A stretch of DNA of 64,000 nt from Bacteroidaceae bacterium (GCA_017560125.1 JAFYOS010000013.1:1-64000); one strand, 5' to 3'; shown: positions 36,730 through 46,243, numbered from the stretch's first letter. Made by a program: numbers and translations. Notes: generated by a model from the sequence alone, not told the origin.

Positions 36730-38037
36730 TTACCGGCGCATTACGTCGCCAATATTTTTTAATTCAGTATCGGGATAATAGTGCGAGAGAATATCGCGAT
36801 AATCGTATCCCTTATCGCCCATTACGGCGGCGCCAATCTGGCACAATCCGACGCCATGTCCCCAACCGGCACCCTTTAGGATGAAGCTCGCAGTACCATC
36901 GGGAGCGACAACCTTATCGACCACAAATGCCGAACTATAGAGATGCGTAGGCGAGAGCCATCGTCTTATTTCGAGCTCCTTTCCTACCGTGAATTCCCTT
37001 TCCGAGCCCACAATCTGGAGCCTTATAATTCGTCCCGAAGCGCCGCGCTCCAATGGGACAAGCTCTTTCACGACGCCGAAATCGAGCCCGCTTTTCTCTT
37101 TCAGCAGGCGCGACAGTTCCTCGGCTGTGTAGCACACCTGCCAACGATAGAAATCGGCCGTTTCGCGGTCGTAACCGTTGAGCACTTGTGCAATAACATC
37201 GGCACCGGGCGCCGAACAAAACGATTCGGGCACGCTCTCTATCCAATGCCTTGCCCCCTGCTCCGAGGTTAAATCAGGGAGTGCGGATTTAGGATCGCTA
37301 TCGCGGAAAGCCGTGAGATAAGGGATTTCTTCATTCTCCCAACAGGCCGCGAAATTTTCGGTAACCCCACCGCAGCACTTACTGAAACGGGCATCGCACA
37401 CCTCGCCGTCGCTGACAAGCACAAGGCCGGCCGTAGCACCGACAGCCGCAACCACATTGGGGTTGGCGGCACGGGTGATACCCTGATAGCGTTGGCAATG
37501 GTCGTCGGCACAAAAATCGAACAGTTCGTGATCCTCGCGAGCATACCATCGCACCAGTTCGCGGTCGTTGCACACCTCGCACAACGAAGCCGAGCCGCCC
37601 TTTGATGCCCTGCAGAGCTGAGCATAGAGCCAACTGCGCGACACGACGGCATGCGCCTTCAATAATTGCAGCGACGATGTTGCCGACATCTCCGAGGAGA
37701 TGACGCTGACCAGATACTCCTCGACATCGACCCTGTTGACAGCCCTCACGCGGCCCTGCTCCACAAACAGGAGCAATTGCCCTTTGAAGGTTTGGTCTTC
37801 GCGTCGTTCCCAATGGAAATTTATTCCTATGACCACATCCTTCAGCGTGAACGAGCAGGCCTGCTCCTGAGGAACAAAAAGCAGACGGTCGCACTGCACG
37901 CCGTTCCACTCCACCTTGCCATCGTTGACTGCCACAGAGCCCTGGCCACTGACCTCGACGCCGTTGCATACGAAGCGCCCGTTGAGGGTGAACTCGATAC
38001 GGGGCAATAGCAATATTCCTACATCTATAATCCTCAT
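36730..38037 (-). CDS. SpoIID/LytB domain protein
   Basis: A 435-residue protein with a SpoIID/LytB core. In sporulating Firmicutes SpoIID is a lytic transglycosylase and LytB an amidase enhancer; in Bacteroidales the role is not known. The core shows VISSEMSATSSLQLLKAHAVVSRSWL with the catalytic-type Glu, and GWGHGVGLCQIGAAVMGDKG. FSKCCGGVTENF is also typical. There is no clear signal peptide (MRIIDVGILLLPRIEF), although a hydrophobic start is present, so the cellular location is uncertain. The gene starts two bases after the GT2/DUF4922 stop, which indicates coupling. Confidence 0.88.
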   Translation of the reverse strand: MRIIDVGILLLPRIEFTLNGRFVCNGVEVSGQGSVAVNDGKVEWNGVQCDRLLFVPQEQACSFTLKDVVIGINFHWERREDQTFKGQLLLFVEQGRVRAVNRVDVEEYLVSVISSEMSATSSLQLLKAHAVVSRSWLYAQLCRASKGGSASLCEVCNDRELVRWYAREDHELFDFCADDHCQRYQGITRAANPNVVAAVGATAGLVLVSDGEVCDARFSKCCGGVTENFAACWENEEIPYLTAFRDSDPKSALPDLTSEQGARHWIESVPESFCSAPGADVIAQVLNGYDRETADFYRWQVCYTAEELSRLLKEKSGLDFGVVKELVPLERGASGRIIRLQIVGSEREFTVGKELEIRRWLSPTHLYSSAFVVDKVVAPDGTASFILKGAGWGHGVGLCQIGAAVMGDKGYDYRDILSHYYPDTELKNIGDVMRR

Positions 38038-38039
38038 TG

Positions 38040-40451
38040 CTAACCTTTTAATTCGGCTGCTACCGAAGCGCAGAGCGCCTCGGACAGCGACACCTCGCGC
38101 AAAATGGATGCAGCCTCGGTGGCTGTTATATTTTCGTAATCCTCGCGACGGGCGGCGATTAAAATTCCGGCCATATCGAGTGCTCCGGGGCTTATCACAC
38201 GGCGTGCATCACCCTCGGCAAAATAGCAATCGGGGCGATGCTTGCTGCGCGGAAAGACGATAGTGGTCCAACCGTCGCCATCCTTGTGGAATGTCATCAC
38301 ATTCACAGCAGGCTCGGCAGCACCCTCGTTAACGGGGAGCGCAGCCATCAAACGGGCAAAGAGTGCCTCCATTGCGAGGCTATCTGCCGCCTTTATCACG
38401 AACAGCGGCGCCACATAACCCTTTGACAGGTAGAGCGCTGCGCCATCTGTTCCGCAAACCGGCTCGCTATCGGCCGACAGGCGTTTCGTCCATTTGGCGT
38501 CGAGCATGGGCACTTCCTTGGTCCTTACCGCCTGCAAATGGGCATGGTCGGGCGCCGAGGCACCACATGTCGCGCCATTGTAGAACAGCGTCATGCCACG
38601 CCAACGTCTGGCAAGTGCAAGCATATCGGCAAAAATGGGTGCAATGAGCTGTGGCTGATGCTTTTTGGTTACTATTGTATAGTGTTCGCCCATGATGGGG
38701 AAAGGATTGACCAGCAATTCCATGGAGCCACGAACCTCGCGCACAATCTGCTCGGCGGGACGGTTGGCTGCACACAGGAAACAGGGACGCTGGGCAATGC
38801 TTTTCTTATCGACCGCTGCCGCTGTAGATCTTATGCGGTCGGGATTGAACTGAAGGGCGAGGCCGTTATCAAATCTCTTCACTTGAACAGATTCGATGGC
38901 CTTATAACGAGCTGCGACATCGCTCCACTGCTTCAGTTGCTTATCAAAAAAATTGGATACACCGCGACGGCACGGGCCCGATAACTGCTTCACATAGGCA
39001 AGGCGCGCCTTGAGTTCCTCGCTTCTGATAGAATCTTTATAGTAGTTATTGGCATTCACCTTCGCACGCGAGAGCGCCGCATCGGAATTACCACCCCATC
39101 GGCGACACAGGTAGAGCACATCGTAAATGCGACCTATTCTGTAGCGACGCGATATTTGCAAGCCTACGGCATAGTCCTCGCCATAGCTCACATTTGGGAA
39201 GCCCACCTCGCGTATCACCGGGGTGTAGAAGGCGCGCGGAGCACCCAAGCCGTTGATGCGCAGGGCGTTGTTGCGACCATTCTCCTCGGTCCACTCCTTG
39301 TGGTCGATGATACCGGGAGGAAGTGTCTCGAGCTCGAAATTACATATTCTGTATGTACCTATGAGCATGGCACACTGCTGGCGGTAGAATTCATCAACAA
39401 TGCGCTGCAATGTGTCGTCGCCGCTGTATATATCGTCGCTGTCGAGCTGCACGGCGAAGCGTCCGCACAAGGGGCTGTTCACAGCATAGTTCCAGCATCC
39501 GCCGATACCCAACTTGGTCGATTCGGGGATGATGTGCACCACTCTTTCGTCGCCGAACGAATCTATTATTTCGCCGGTGCCGTCGGTCGAGTGGTTATCG
39601 ACCACCAGGATATTGAATTTGAATGAGCATTTCTGCTTCAACACCGAGGTGATGGCATCGGCTATCGTAGTCTTGCGGTTCAGCACAGGGATAACCACCG
39701 AGGCCTCTACCGGAAACTCGCCGAACGACAGGTCGATGTCGTCATATTTGAACGGAGGCAGATAGCCGCCAATCTGTTTAAGATGTTCGGTGCACACCTT
39801 CTCCATCTCAATCTGCACCTCGCGCTGCGCAGGATTCACGTAGTCGAACTGCTTTTCGCCGCTCTTTCTTCTGTCGTCCTCGCACTCGGTGTATGCAAAT
39901 TCCTTGAAGTGTGTAAAGCAGCCAACACGCGAAAGCGCCAAGCGCAACTGGTAGAAACCGGCATATTCATACTCGGTGTCCTCCTGCTGCAAATAGCTTT
40001 TAAGGGCAGAGGTACGCATGAGTATCACCGAACCGAAATCGAAATCGTTTCTAAGGCTTCCACACTGGTAGTCGATGACAGCTGCCTCTTCGCAAACGCC
40101 GTCGATGCTCTTGTAGCAATCGGAATAGAGCATCACCGAGTTATCGGCAGCCATAGCGTCGAGCATACGCTCAAGTACATCGACACCGGGCAGGGAGCAA
40201 CCCTCTTTTGCCACATACAAAACATAATCGGCCGTCGCGCTTGAGGCCATATCCATAAACAGCCTGCTGGCAGAAAGGGATTTTACGGCAACGGGGATGA
40301 CGCGCTCGTCTGCAATAGCAACATCGGAAGCATCACCACACCACAGTGTAGCCTTTTCTATAATGCCCGAAGCGAGAAGAGCGTCAACCCCGCACGAAGC
40401 AAGTCCGTCTGCCGAGAGAGGCATGAACAATTCTATCGTTGTAGTTTTCAT
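38040..40451 (-). CDS. Glycosyltransferase GT2 - DUF4922 (HIT-like) fusion protein
   Basis: An 803-residue soluble protein with three parts. Residues ~1-200 look like a degenerate GT-A domain (DYVLYVAKEGCSL in place of a DxD). Residues ~235-480 form a clear GT2 domain with ASVVIPVLNRKTTIADAI, VDNHSTDGTGEI and the metal motif QLDSDD. Residues ~560-790 match DUF4922, a HIT-superfamily relative of GalT and plant GDP-galactose phosphorylase, with PCFLCAANRP and the nucleotidyl-transfer motif DHAHLQ. It could couple sugar transfer with nucleotide-sugar chemistry; substrates are unknown. It is coupled to SpoIID downstream and follows the MATE gene by 47 bases. Confidence 0.86.
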   Translation of the reverse strand: MKTTTIELFMPLSADGLASCGVDALLASGIIEKATLWCGDASDVAIADERVIPVAVKSLSASRLFMDMASSATADYVLYVAKEGCSLPGVDVLERMLDAMAADNSVMLYSDCYKSIDGVCEEAAVIDYQCGSLRNDFDFGSVILMRTSALKSYLQQEDTEYEYAGFYQLRLALSRVGCFTHFKEFAYTECEDDRRKSGEKQFDYVNPAQREVQIEMEKVCTEHLKQIGGYLPPFKYDDIDLSFGEFPVEASVVIPVLNRKTTIADAITSVLKQKCSFKFNILVVDNHSTDGTGEIIDSFGDERVVHIIPESTKLGIGGCWNYAVNSPLCGRFAVQLDSDDIYSGDDTLQRIVDEFYRQQCAMLIGTYRICNFELETLPPGIIDHKEWTEENGRNNALRINGLGAPRAFYTPVIREVGFPNVSYGEDYAVGLQISRRYRIGRIYDVLYLCRRWGGNSDAALSRAKVNANNYYKDSIRSEELKARLAYVKQLSGPCRRGVSNFFDKQLKQWSDVAARYKAIESVQVKRFDNGLALQFNPDRIRSTAAAVDKKSIAQRPCFLCAANRPAEQIVREVRGSMELLVNPFPIMGEHYTIVTKKHQPQLIAPIFADMLALARRWRGMTLFYNGATCGASAPDHAHLQAVRTKEVPMLDAKWTKRLSADSEPVCGTDGAALYLSKGYVAPLFVIKAADSLAMEALFARLMAALPVNEGAAEPAVNVMTFHKDGDGWTTIVFPRSKHRPDCYFAEGDARRVISPGALDMAGILIAARREDYENITATEAASILREVSLSEALCASVAAELKG

Positions 40452-40498
40452 CGTATTTATCTTAATAGATATATTATTCTTAGTGTAATCAATATTAT

Positions 40499-41833
40499 TT
40501 ATCGCATCACCTTACGGGCACGAACAGCCAGCAACAACACCGAAAAGAGGAAGCCTATCGGATAGGCGAGCCATATTCCGCTTATGCCCATGCCTAGCGG
40601 GAAACCAAGGATGTATCCGGCCGGTATTGCTATCAAGAAATTCGTCACAAGCGATATCCACATTATGGATTTCACGTCGGAAACGCCTCTGAGAGCATTG
40701 GCAAGGACTATCTGCGCACCATCGACAAATTGATAGAGCATGAGGATGGGCAACAGCATAATGACTATAACGGACACCCGCGGATCGTCGGAAAATATGA
40801 AGCTGACTTCGTGTCGGAGGAAAAAGAGCACCAAACAGGTAATGAACGACACCATGAGGCCTAGATGCACTCCTGCTACCGTTGTCTTGCGCACCTGCGA
40901 CCAATCACCCGTGCCTTTGTAGTGGCTTGTTCTGATTGCAGTAGCCGCTCCCAAACCCAGATATATGGTAAAACTGATGGTCGAAATAGCGATAACCACC
41001 TGATGGGCGGCCAGTTCCAAGCTGCCCAGCCAGCCTACCATGATGGCGGTAAGGCTGAAGGTTGCCGCTTCGAGCCCCTGCTGAAATGCAATGGGAACGC
41101 CCAGTTTGGTGACACGCATCAATCTTTTCGGACGCACCCACATTCGCGCAAATCCCTTGCGATAGACCTTGTAGGAGCGTTTCAGCCAAAATACCATAAC
41201 GAACATGACCAATATGAGTATTCTCGAGAAGAGGGTGCTGTAACCGGCACCCATAAGGCCCAGTTCGGGGCAACCGAACTTACCATATATGAGCACATAG
41301 TTACCAATGATATTCAACATGTTGCCTATAAGCAAAATCCACATCGACACCGATGGGTTTGTGATGCCCTCGACGAATTGTCTGAACGAATTGGCCAGCA
41401 TCACAAAAACAACCGAAATAGTGGAAACCACATAATATGGCCTGATGAGGGGCAGCAGTTCATCGGGTTGCCCCAAACTGCCTATATTGAAATATATCAG
41501 CGTCAATACGACCACAAGAAGCAGCGACAAAAAGAAATTTGCCGCAATGCTGTTTTTGAGCCACGCCGATACAACATATTTTTTATCGCGGGCAAGATTT
41601 TCGCCCACCAAGGGAGTCAATGCAAACGAAAATCCAGTACCGAAAATGATGAAGGTATTCAGTACGTTGTTAACGAACGAAGAGGCAGCCAGTTCGGCGG
41701 TGCTATGCTGCCCCACCATTATCGTGTCTGCCAATCCTGTCACGATGCCGCCAAGCTGCCCCACTATAATGGGAATAGCCAAACGCATCAACGATTTGTA
41801 ATTACTTTTATATCTGCCAATCAATGCTGTCAT
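40499..41833 (-). CDS. MATE family efflux transporter
   Basis: A 444-residue, twelve-helix transporter of the MATE/NorM type (MatE domains about residues 15-180 and 240-400). The pattern PIIVGQLGGIVTGLADTIMVGQ near the start is characteristic, and a related half-repeat occurs at GVPIAFQQGLEAATFSLTAIMVGWLG. These antiporters export cationic drugs or metabolites using Na+ or H+. It leads the unit MATE, GT2/DUF4922, SpoIID, NhaC, and has a promoter box at 41853-41860. Confidence 0.93.
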   Translation of the reverse strand: MTALIGRYKSNYKSLMRLAIPIIVGQLGGIVTGLADTIMVGQHSTAELAASSFVNNVLNTFIIFGTGFSFALTPLVGENLARDKKYVVSAWLKNSIAANFFLSLLLVVVLTLIYFNIGSLGQPDELLPLIRPYYVVSTISVVFVMLANSFRQFVEGITNPSVSMWILLIGNMLNIIGNYVLIYGKFGCPELGLMGAGYSTLFSRILILVMFVMVFWLKRSYKVYRKGFARMWVRPKRLMRVTKLGVPIAFQQGLEAATFSLTAIMVGWLGSLELAAHQVVIAISTISFTIYLGLGAATAIRTSHYKGTGDWSQVRKTTVAGVHLGLMVSFITCLVLFFLRHEVSFIFSDDPRVSVIVIMLLPILMLYQFVDGAQIVLANALRGVSDVKSIMWISLVTNFLIAIPAGYILGFPLGMGISGIWLAYPIGFLFSVLLLAVRARKVMR

Positions 41834-41852
41834 ACAATACTTTTTTTCCTCT

Positions 41853-41860
41853 CAAAGATA
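41853..41860 (-). promoter_or_regulatory. -7 box of the MATE-NhaC operon
   Basis: TATCTTTG on the minus strand lies about 20 bases before the MATE ATG; no further promoter is obvious in the short gaps of the following three genes. Confidence 0.65.
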
Positions 41861-41987
41861 CTGCTAAAAACAACATGCCGATGTTTACGAAAAAATAAAC
41901 TTATATATAATAAGTTAATAATGTGCTCACAACCATGTCGGCGCCATGCATGAGCCCCCGAAAAACAGATGTACCATACATACACCG

Positions 41988-42031
41988 AGACTGGCTCTTA
42001 CCTTGTCGATGGGCAGTGTAAGAGTCAGTCT
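41988..42031 (-). terminator. Hairpin downstream of hpt
   Basis: AGACTGGCTCTTAC / GTAAGAGTCAGTCT form a 14-bp stem with one mismatch and a 16-base loop, 20 bases past the hpt stop. There is no strong T tract, so it may act as a weak terminator or 3' stabiliser. Confidence 0.55.
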
Positions 42032-42051
42032 TGTGTCGTTTATCTGTGTAG

Positions 42052-42588
42052 TTATTCTACTATTTTATAAATATCGGGCAAGTTGCGACCTGCATCGTCG
42101 TAGTCGAGGCCATAGCCGACAATAAAATCGTTGTCGATATTGAAGCAGTGGTAGTCAATTTTCAAATCGACCTGCAATTTGCCGGGCTTCACAAAGAGCG
42201 AAGATACACGAATGTCGGCAGGGTTCTTTTTGCCCAATGTATCGAGCAACATGCTCATAGTGATACCCGTGTCGATAATATCCTCCACGATAACAACGGT
42301 GCGGTTCTCGATATTCTGGTTGAGGCCCAAGAATTCTTTTACCTGACCGGTGGTGTTCACGCCTTCGTATGATGATACTCTGATAAAATTGACCTCACAG
42401 GGGATGGTTATTTTGCGCAAAAGGTCGGCTGCAAAGATAAACGCACCATTAAGTACCACAACAAACAAGGGGTTTTTATCGGCCAGCTCAGTATTGATGA
42501 CCGCCGCTGTTGTATCAATCTGCTTCTCTATTTCTGCGCGAGAAATATAAAGTGCGAATTCTTTATCTTTAACCTTTATCTTTTCCAT
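42052..42588 (-). CDS. hpt: Hypoxanthine phosphoribosyltransferase
   Basis: Hpt converts hypoxanthine and guanine to IMP and GMP using PRPP, in purine salvage. The protein of 178 residues, from ATG 42588 (MEKIKVKDKEF), has the PRPP loop VVIVEDIIDTGITMS and the upstream flexible-loop segment VNFIRVSSYEGVNTTG. The longer ORF to 42654 runs into the promoter box and is rejected. FIVGYGLDYDDAGRNLPDIY is the family C-terminus. Confidence 0.96.
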   Translation of the reverse strand: MEKIKVKDKEFALYISRAEIEKQIDTTAAVINTELADKNPLFVVVLNGAFIFAADLLRKITIPCEVNFIRVSSYEGVNTTGQVKEFLGLNQNIENRTVVIVEDIIDTGITMSMLLDTLGKKNPADIRVSSLFVKPGKLQVDLKIDYHCFNIDNDFIVGYGLDYDDAGRNLPDIYKIVE

Positions 42589-42651
42589 AGTATATATTAT
42601 TGTAACGGTAGTTAAAATATCTTGCGTTCTGAAAATTTCAGTTTCATTATG

Positions 42652-42659
42652 CAAATATA
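42652..42659 (-). promoter_or_regulatory. -7 box of hpt promoter
   Basis: TATATTTG on the minus strand lies about 64 bases before the chosen hpt ATG. It overlaps the longer ORF's start, supporting the shorter protein. Confidence 0.65.
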
Positions 42660-42792
42660 ATACACCATTTATAAATAGAGGAATCTACTTTCAATTTATT
42701 TACAAAAAATCGAAAAGAGCATCCATTTCAGCCACTCGACGCGCCACTATTCGGCCACACGCATGGCAAATGCCATGAATTGCCGACTAGCG

Positions 42793-44238
42793 CTAAGGCC
42801 TTGGCGTGTATATGTAGCAGCCCGCATCGGCCGACTCGATGGGACGAGCCATGCAGTCGAGGTCCAGCGAAAACGATTGCGAATACTCCTTGCTGGCTAT
42901 TCCGCGGGCGGTGGAGAGCGAATCGAGGTGGAAATCGTACTTGTACACCGAATTGTCTATGAGCGCAAAATGCTCTTTGGCAAATGGATATACATCTTTT
43001 TCGTCCCATATTATATCCACAAAATTGGTATCGTCCTCGGCAGCACGGGTGTTGAGCAGCGACGACACGAAGCGATAGTTCGCGGCATTGGGCATGGTAT
43101 CGCCCAATTCGTAGAAATAGCCCATTATTTCGTCGTTCTTCGAGCCCGTTATTATGCAGTTGGCAAAGAGCGCCTTGCGCAACGGAGCTACGGTGCCCTG
43201 GAGCGTGTTGTGCAGCGCCAATGCCACATCGCGCTGCTTCCACACATAGAAATTGGCAATGGTACAATGCACAAACTGCACCGAACCGCCTACCACCTTC
43301 ACGCAATTGCCGCCGGCATTTGCAACAAGAGAATTTTCGACCGTCATGGTCGCATTCTCGCTCTCCAAGGCATTGCCCGAAAAATTGCATAGCTTGGAAT
43401 TTACCAGATTGAGTCGCTGCACAGTAGTATCGCCCGATACTATGTGTACACCGTAATCGGCACTATGAATATCGCACCAATTGAGGATATTGCTGTTGCT
43501 TTCGGCGTGGAACGTAATACCCTTCCACTGGCCGGGTACGCGGTCGTAGGGGAGATAATCGAACAGATTGTCGGTGCGGTCGCCACGGAAAAGGACAGGG
43601 GAATCCTTGGTACCCAATGCCTTGAGCGAGCCATAGACCTGCACTCCAGCGCCAGCATGGAAATAGAGTTCACACCCCGCCGGCAATGTAAGAGAGGCAC
43701 CCGGCGCAACCACCAGGCTGTCATATACGATGTATGAAATGGGCGACAGAACGGTATCGGCCTCGAAACAGACGCCACGCAAGCGCTCGGCATTGCGACC
43801 GCACGCCACAAGCTGCACCTGCTGCACGACACCGCTCTCGAGCGTGAACACGAGCGAATCGCTTACCATTAATGGCAAATCGTCGTCGTTCCTGTCGAGG
43901 GCGACATTTACAAAAATGAAAATGCTGTCCTTGCTGCGCACATCCACATCGCGAATATCGTATCCATGCTGACCATCCACATTCACCCTGAAGGGCGACG
44001 ACGAACCGCCACCCAACCTTACGTCGCTTATCTTCAACGACGAGCCGCTGCGGTTAAAAGCAAGGAAACTGCTTGTGGGTGAGCCAGTTTCGGTAAAAAG
44101 CGTGTCGAACGATATAGTATCGCTCGAAAACGAGAGGCGCAAATCGGGGTTCGACGAAAAATCGGTATCGTCGCTACACGAAGCGACGAATACCGATAAA
44201 GCACATAATACGAAGAGGTATTTTATATATCTGTACAT
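42793..44238 (-). CDS. Right-handed parallel beta-helix lipoprotein
   Basis: A 481-residue lipoprotein (lipobox VASC, Cys ~21). An N-terminal beta-rich domain (~25-150) precedes a beta-helix region (~155-400): GASLTLPAGCELYFHAGAGVQVYGSL and repeated short strand-turn units such as NILNWCDIHSADYGVHI and NATMTVENSLVANAGGNCVKV. Such helices bind or cut polysaccharides, but no catalytic residues can be assigned. It is probably located on the outer membrane. A TATCTTTA box at 44249-44256 may be its own promoter. Confidence 0.85.
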   Translation of the reverse strand: MYRYIKYLFVLCALSVFVASCSDDTDFSSNPDLRLSFSSDTISFDTLFTETGSPTSSFLAFNRSGSSLKISDVRLGGGSSSPFRVNVDGQHGYDIRDVDVRSKDSIFIFVNVALDRNDDDLPLMVSDSLVFTLESGVVQQVQLVACGRNAERLRGVCFEADTVLSPISYIVYDSLVVAPGASLTLPAGCELYFHAGAGVQVYGSLKALGTKDSPVLFRGDRTDNLFDYLPYDRVPGQWKGITFHAESNSNILNWCDIHSADYGVHIVSGDTTVQRLNLVNSKLCNFSGNALESENATMTVENSLVANAGGNCVKVVGGSVQFVHCTIANFYVWKQRDVALALHNTLQGTVAPLRKALFANCIITGSKNDEIMGYFYELGDTMPNAANYRFVSSLLNTRAAEDDTNFVDIIWDEKDVYPFAKEHFALIDNSVYKYDFHLDSLSTARGIASKEYSQSFSLDLDCMARPIESADAGCYIYTPRP

Positions 44239-44275
44239 AAATATTCCATAAAGATATTTTATGAACGCAAAACAG

Positions 44276-44298
44276 CCCTCTTTAGTATAAAAAGAGGG
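44276..44298 (-). terminator. Terminator of pepD
   Basis: CCCTCTTT / AAAGAGGG, an 8-bp stem with a 7-base loop, directly follows the pepD stop on the minus strand; a short T stretch follows (CTGTTTTG). Confidence 0.75.
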
Positions 44299-44299
44299 A

Positions 44300-45760
44300 T
44301 TATTTTTTCACAGGAACCCTCTCGAGCAGAGCAACCAGATGTTTCCAGAACTTGGCAACAGAAGGTATATTCAGTTTCTCGTCGGGCGAATGCACACCGC
44401 GCATTGTGGGGCCGAAAGAGATCATATCGAGGCGGGGAGCCTTCTCGAGGAACAGACCGCACTCGAGGCCGGCATGAATAGCCTTCACCTTGACCTCCTC
44501 ACCGAACAGCTCGCGATAGACATCGGCCGCAACGGTAAGAATCTCCGACTTGGGGTTGGGCTTCCATCCGGGATAACCGCCGCTGCAACGCACTTCGGCA
44601 CCACCAAGCTCAAAGGCATGGCTCACTGTAGCCGCCACATTGTCGCGAGCCGAAATGATGGCACTGCGCTGGCTGGCAACCACCGACACCACATTGCCGC
44701 CGTTCATTTTAATAGATGCGAGGTTGCTCGAAGTTTCAACCAATCCGGGAACATCCTGGCTCATTGCAAAGACACCGTTGAAGACGGCGTTAAGCGATTT
44801 CAGCAATCCCTGCATAGATTTGCGCTCAATGGCCTTGCCCTGTGCATCGGTGCTCTGCAACAGGAAATCGATGTTCGGCTCAGTTGCCGAGAATTCCTCG
44901 CGCACATCGGCTGCAAACAGGTTGAAATCGATGCGTACCGACTCCTTGTCGGCGCTCTGCACGGCAAACACTGCCGATGCATCGCGGGGGATGGCATTGT
45001 GCTTGTTACCGCCGTTAATATCACACAGATAGAACTCGTATTTTTCGGCCATCATGCACAAAAAACGCACGAGCAGTTTGTTGGCATTAGCGCGGTTCTT
45101 GCTGATGTCGTCGCCCGAATGTCCGCCGGTGAGGTTCATTATATCCACCTTGAAAAAGAAGAGGTCGCCCGCAATGGGTGTCCACATAAATTTGTAGTCG
45201 GCATACGTGCAAATGCCACCCGCGCAACCGATGAATATTTCGCCCTCATCCTCGGAATCGAGGTTGATGAGGATGTCGCCATCGAGCATAGAAGGAGCGA
45301 GCATTTCGGCACCAGTGAGGCCGGTCTCCTCGTCAACGGTAAAAAGGCAGTTCACCGGACCATGCTTCATATCCTTGTCGGCGAGCACAGCCATTGCAGC
45401 CGCAACGCCTATACCGTTGTCGGCACCCAAGGTAGTACCCTTGGCCTTGAGCCATTCACCGTCGATGTATGTCGCGATGGGATCCTTCGAAAAATCGTGC
45501 TCCACATCGCTGCGCTTTTCGCACACCATATCCATATGGCCCTGCAACAGAACGGTCTTACAATTTTCGTAACCCGGATAGGCGGGCTTCTTTATGAGTA
45601 CATTTCCTGCTGCGTCGCATATGGTTTCATAGCCAAGAGCCTCTCCGAATTTCTTAAGATACTCCGAAATCTGTTCCTCATGTTTCGATTCATGGGGTAT
45701 TTTACATATCTCATCAAAAAAATCGAACAGCGCCTTAGGCTCCAAATTCACTCCATTCAT
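44300..45760 (-). CDS. pepD: Aminoacyl-histidine dipeptidase (M20 family)
   Basis: PepD is a zinc dipeptidase with broad specificity, including carnosine-like Xaa-His dipeptides, and is important for peptide-utilising bacteria. The 486-residue length fits. Metal ligands are in LLQGHMDMVCEK, LGADNGIGVAAAM and TVDEETGLTGAEML, with further conserved NLDSEDEGEIFIG. The lid domain lies at about 205-395. No signal peptide is seen, so it is cytosolic. Confidence 0.95.
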   Translation of the reverse strand: MNGVNLEPKALFDFFDEICKIPHESKHEEQISEYLKKFGEALGYETICDAAGNVLIKKPAYPGYENCKTVLLQGHMDMVCEKRSDVEHDFSKDPIATYIDGEWLKAKGTTLGADNGIGVAAAMAVLADKDMKHGPVNCLFTVDEETGLTGAEMLAPSMLDGDILINLDSEDEGEIFIGCAGGICTYADYKFMWTPIAGDLFFFKVDIMNLTGGHSGDDISKNRANANKLLVRFLCMMAEKYEFYLCDINGGNKHNAIPRDASAVFAVQSADKESVRIDFNLFAADVREEFSATEPNIDFLLQSTDAQGKAIERKSMQGLLKSLNAVFNGVFAMSQDVPGLVETSSNLASIKMNGGNVVSVVASQRSAIISARDNVAATVSHAFELGGAEVRCSGGYPGWKPNPKSEILTVAADVYRELFGEEVKVKAIHAGLECGLFLEKAPRLDMISFGPTMRGVHSPDEKLNIPSVAKFWKHLVALLERVPVKK

Positions 45761-45887
45761 AATGTTTATTGTATAAATATGTTAACAAAACTGATCTATT
45801 TTATAAAAAATAGTTAATTGCAATTATAATTCGGCTGTTTTATCATTTTTTGGTAACCATCTTCTGCCAAATAGGCCGTAAAAAGAT

Positions 45888-45895
45888 TATCTTTG
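45888..45895 (+). promoter_or_regulatory. -7 box upstream of the small membrane protein and Skp-like lipoprotein
   Basis: TATCTTTG lies about 110 bases before the 46005 ATG; the leader is AT-rich and no stable hairpin was noted. Confidence 0.6.
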
Positions 45896-46004
45896 CACAC
45901 CGAATAGCAATCTCTATTTTTGGTAAAGATAGCACAACATTACAACAGAACAAAATAATTTGTTTACTTTTACCACAAACCGAGTGCAAGCAAAATAAAA
46001 AGGA

Positions 46005-46217
46005 ATGATTAAAGTTCTTTTACTGACGACACTTATAGTAGCAATATGCATGGTGCTTATGGCCATTACAATATTGCTGAAGAAAAACGGACGCTTCCCC
46101 AATATACATGTGGGAACGAACAAACACATGAGACAAAGGGGAATAGGTTGCGTTGAGACACAGGACAAACAGGCGCGACTCGAAAATCCCCACGCAATAC
46201 CCGAAAGAGAAAAATAG
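46005..46217 (+). CDS. Small membrane protein with conserved C-terminal tail
   Basis: A 70-residue protein with one N-terminal membrane helix (residues ~4-25) and a polar tail. The tail segment FPNIHVGTNKHMRQRGIGC followed by VETQDKQAR resembles a short conserved protein that I recall from Bacteroides genomes, though I cannot name a family. AAAAGGA just before the ATG could aid translation. It begins the unit with the Skp-like lipoprotein 26 bases downstream. Membrane location with the tail in the cytoplasm is inferred from positive residues after the helix. Confidence 0.72.
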   Translation: MIKVLLLTTLIVAICMVLMAITILLKKNGRFPNIHVGTNKHMRQRGIGCVETQDKQARLENPHAIPEREK

Positions 46218-46243
46218 AATAATAATAAAACGACATTACAACA

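Noticed and set aside
44339..45817. 492-codon plus-strand ORF antisense to pepD
   Set aside because: Shadow of a clear M20 peptidase gene; no domain visible.
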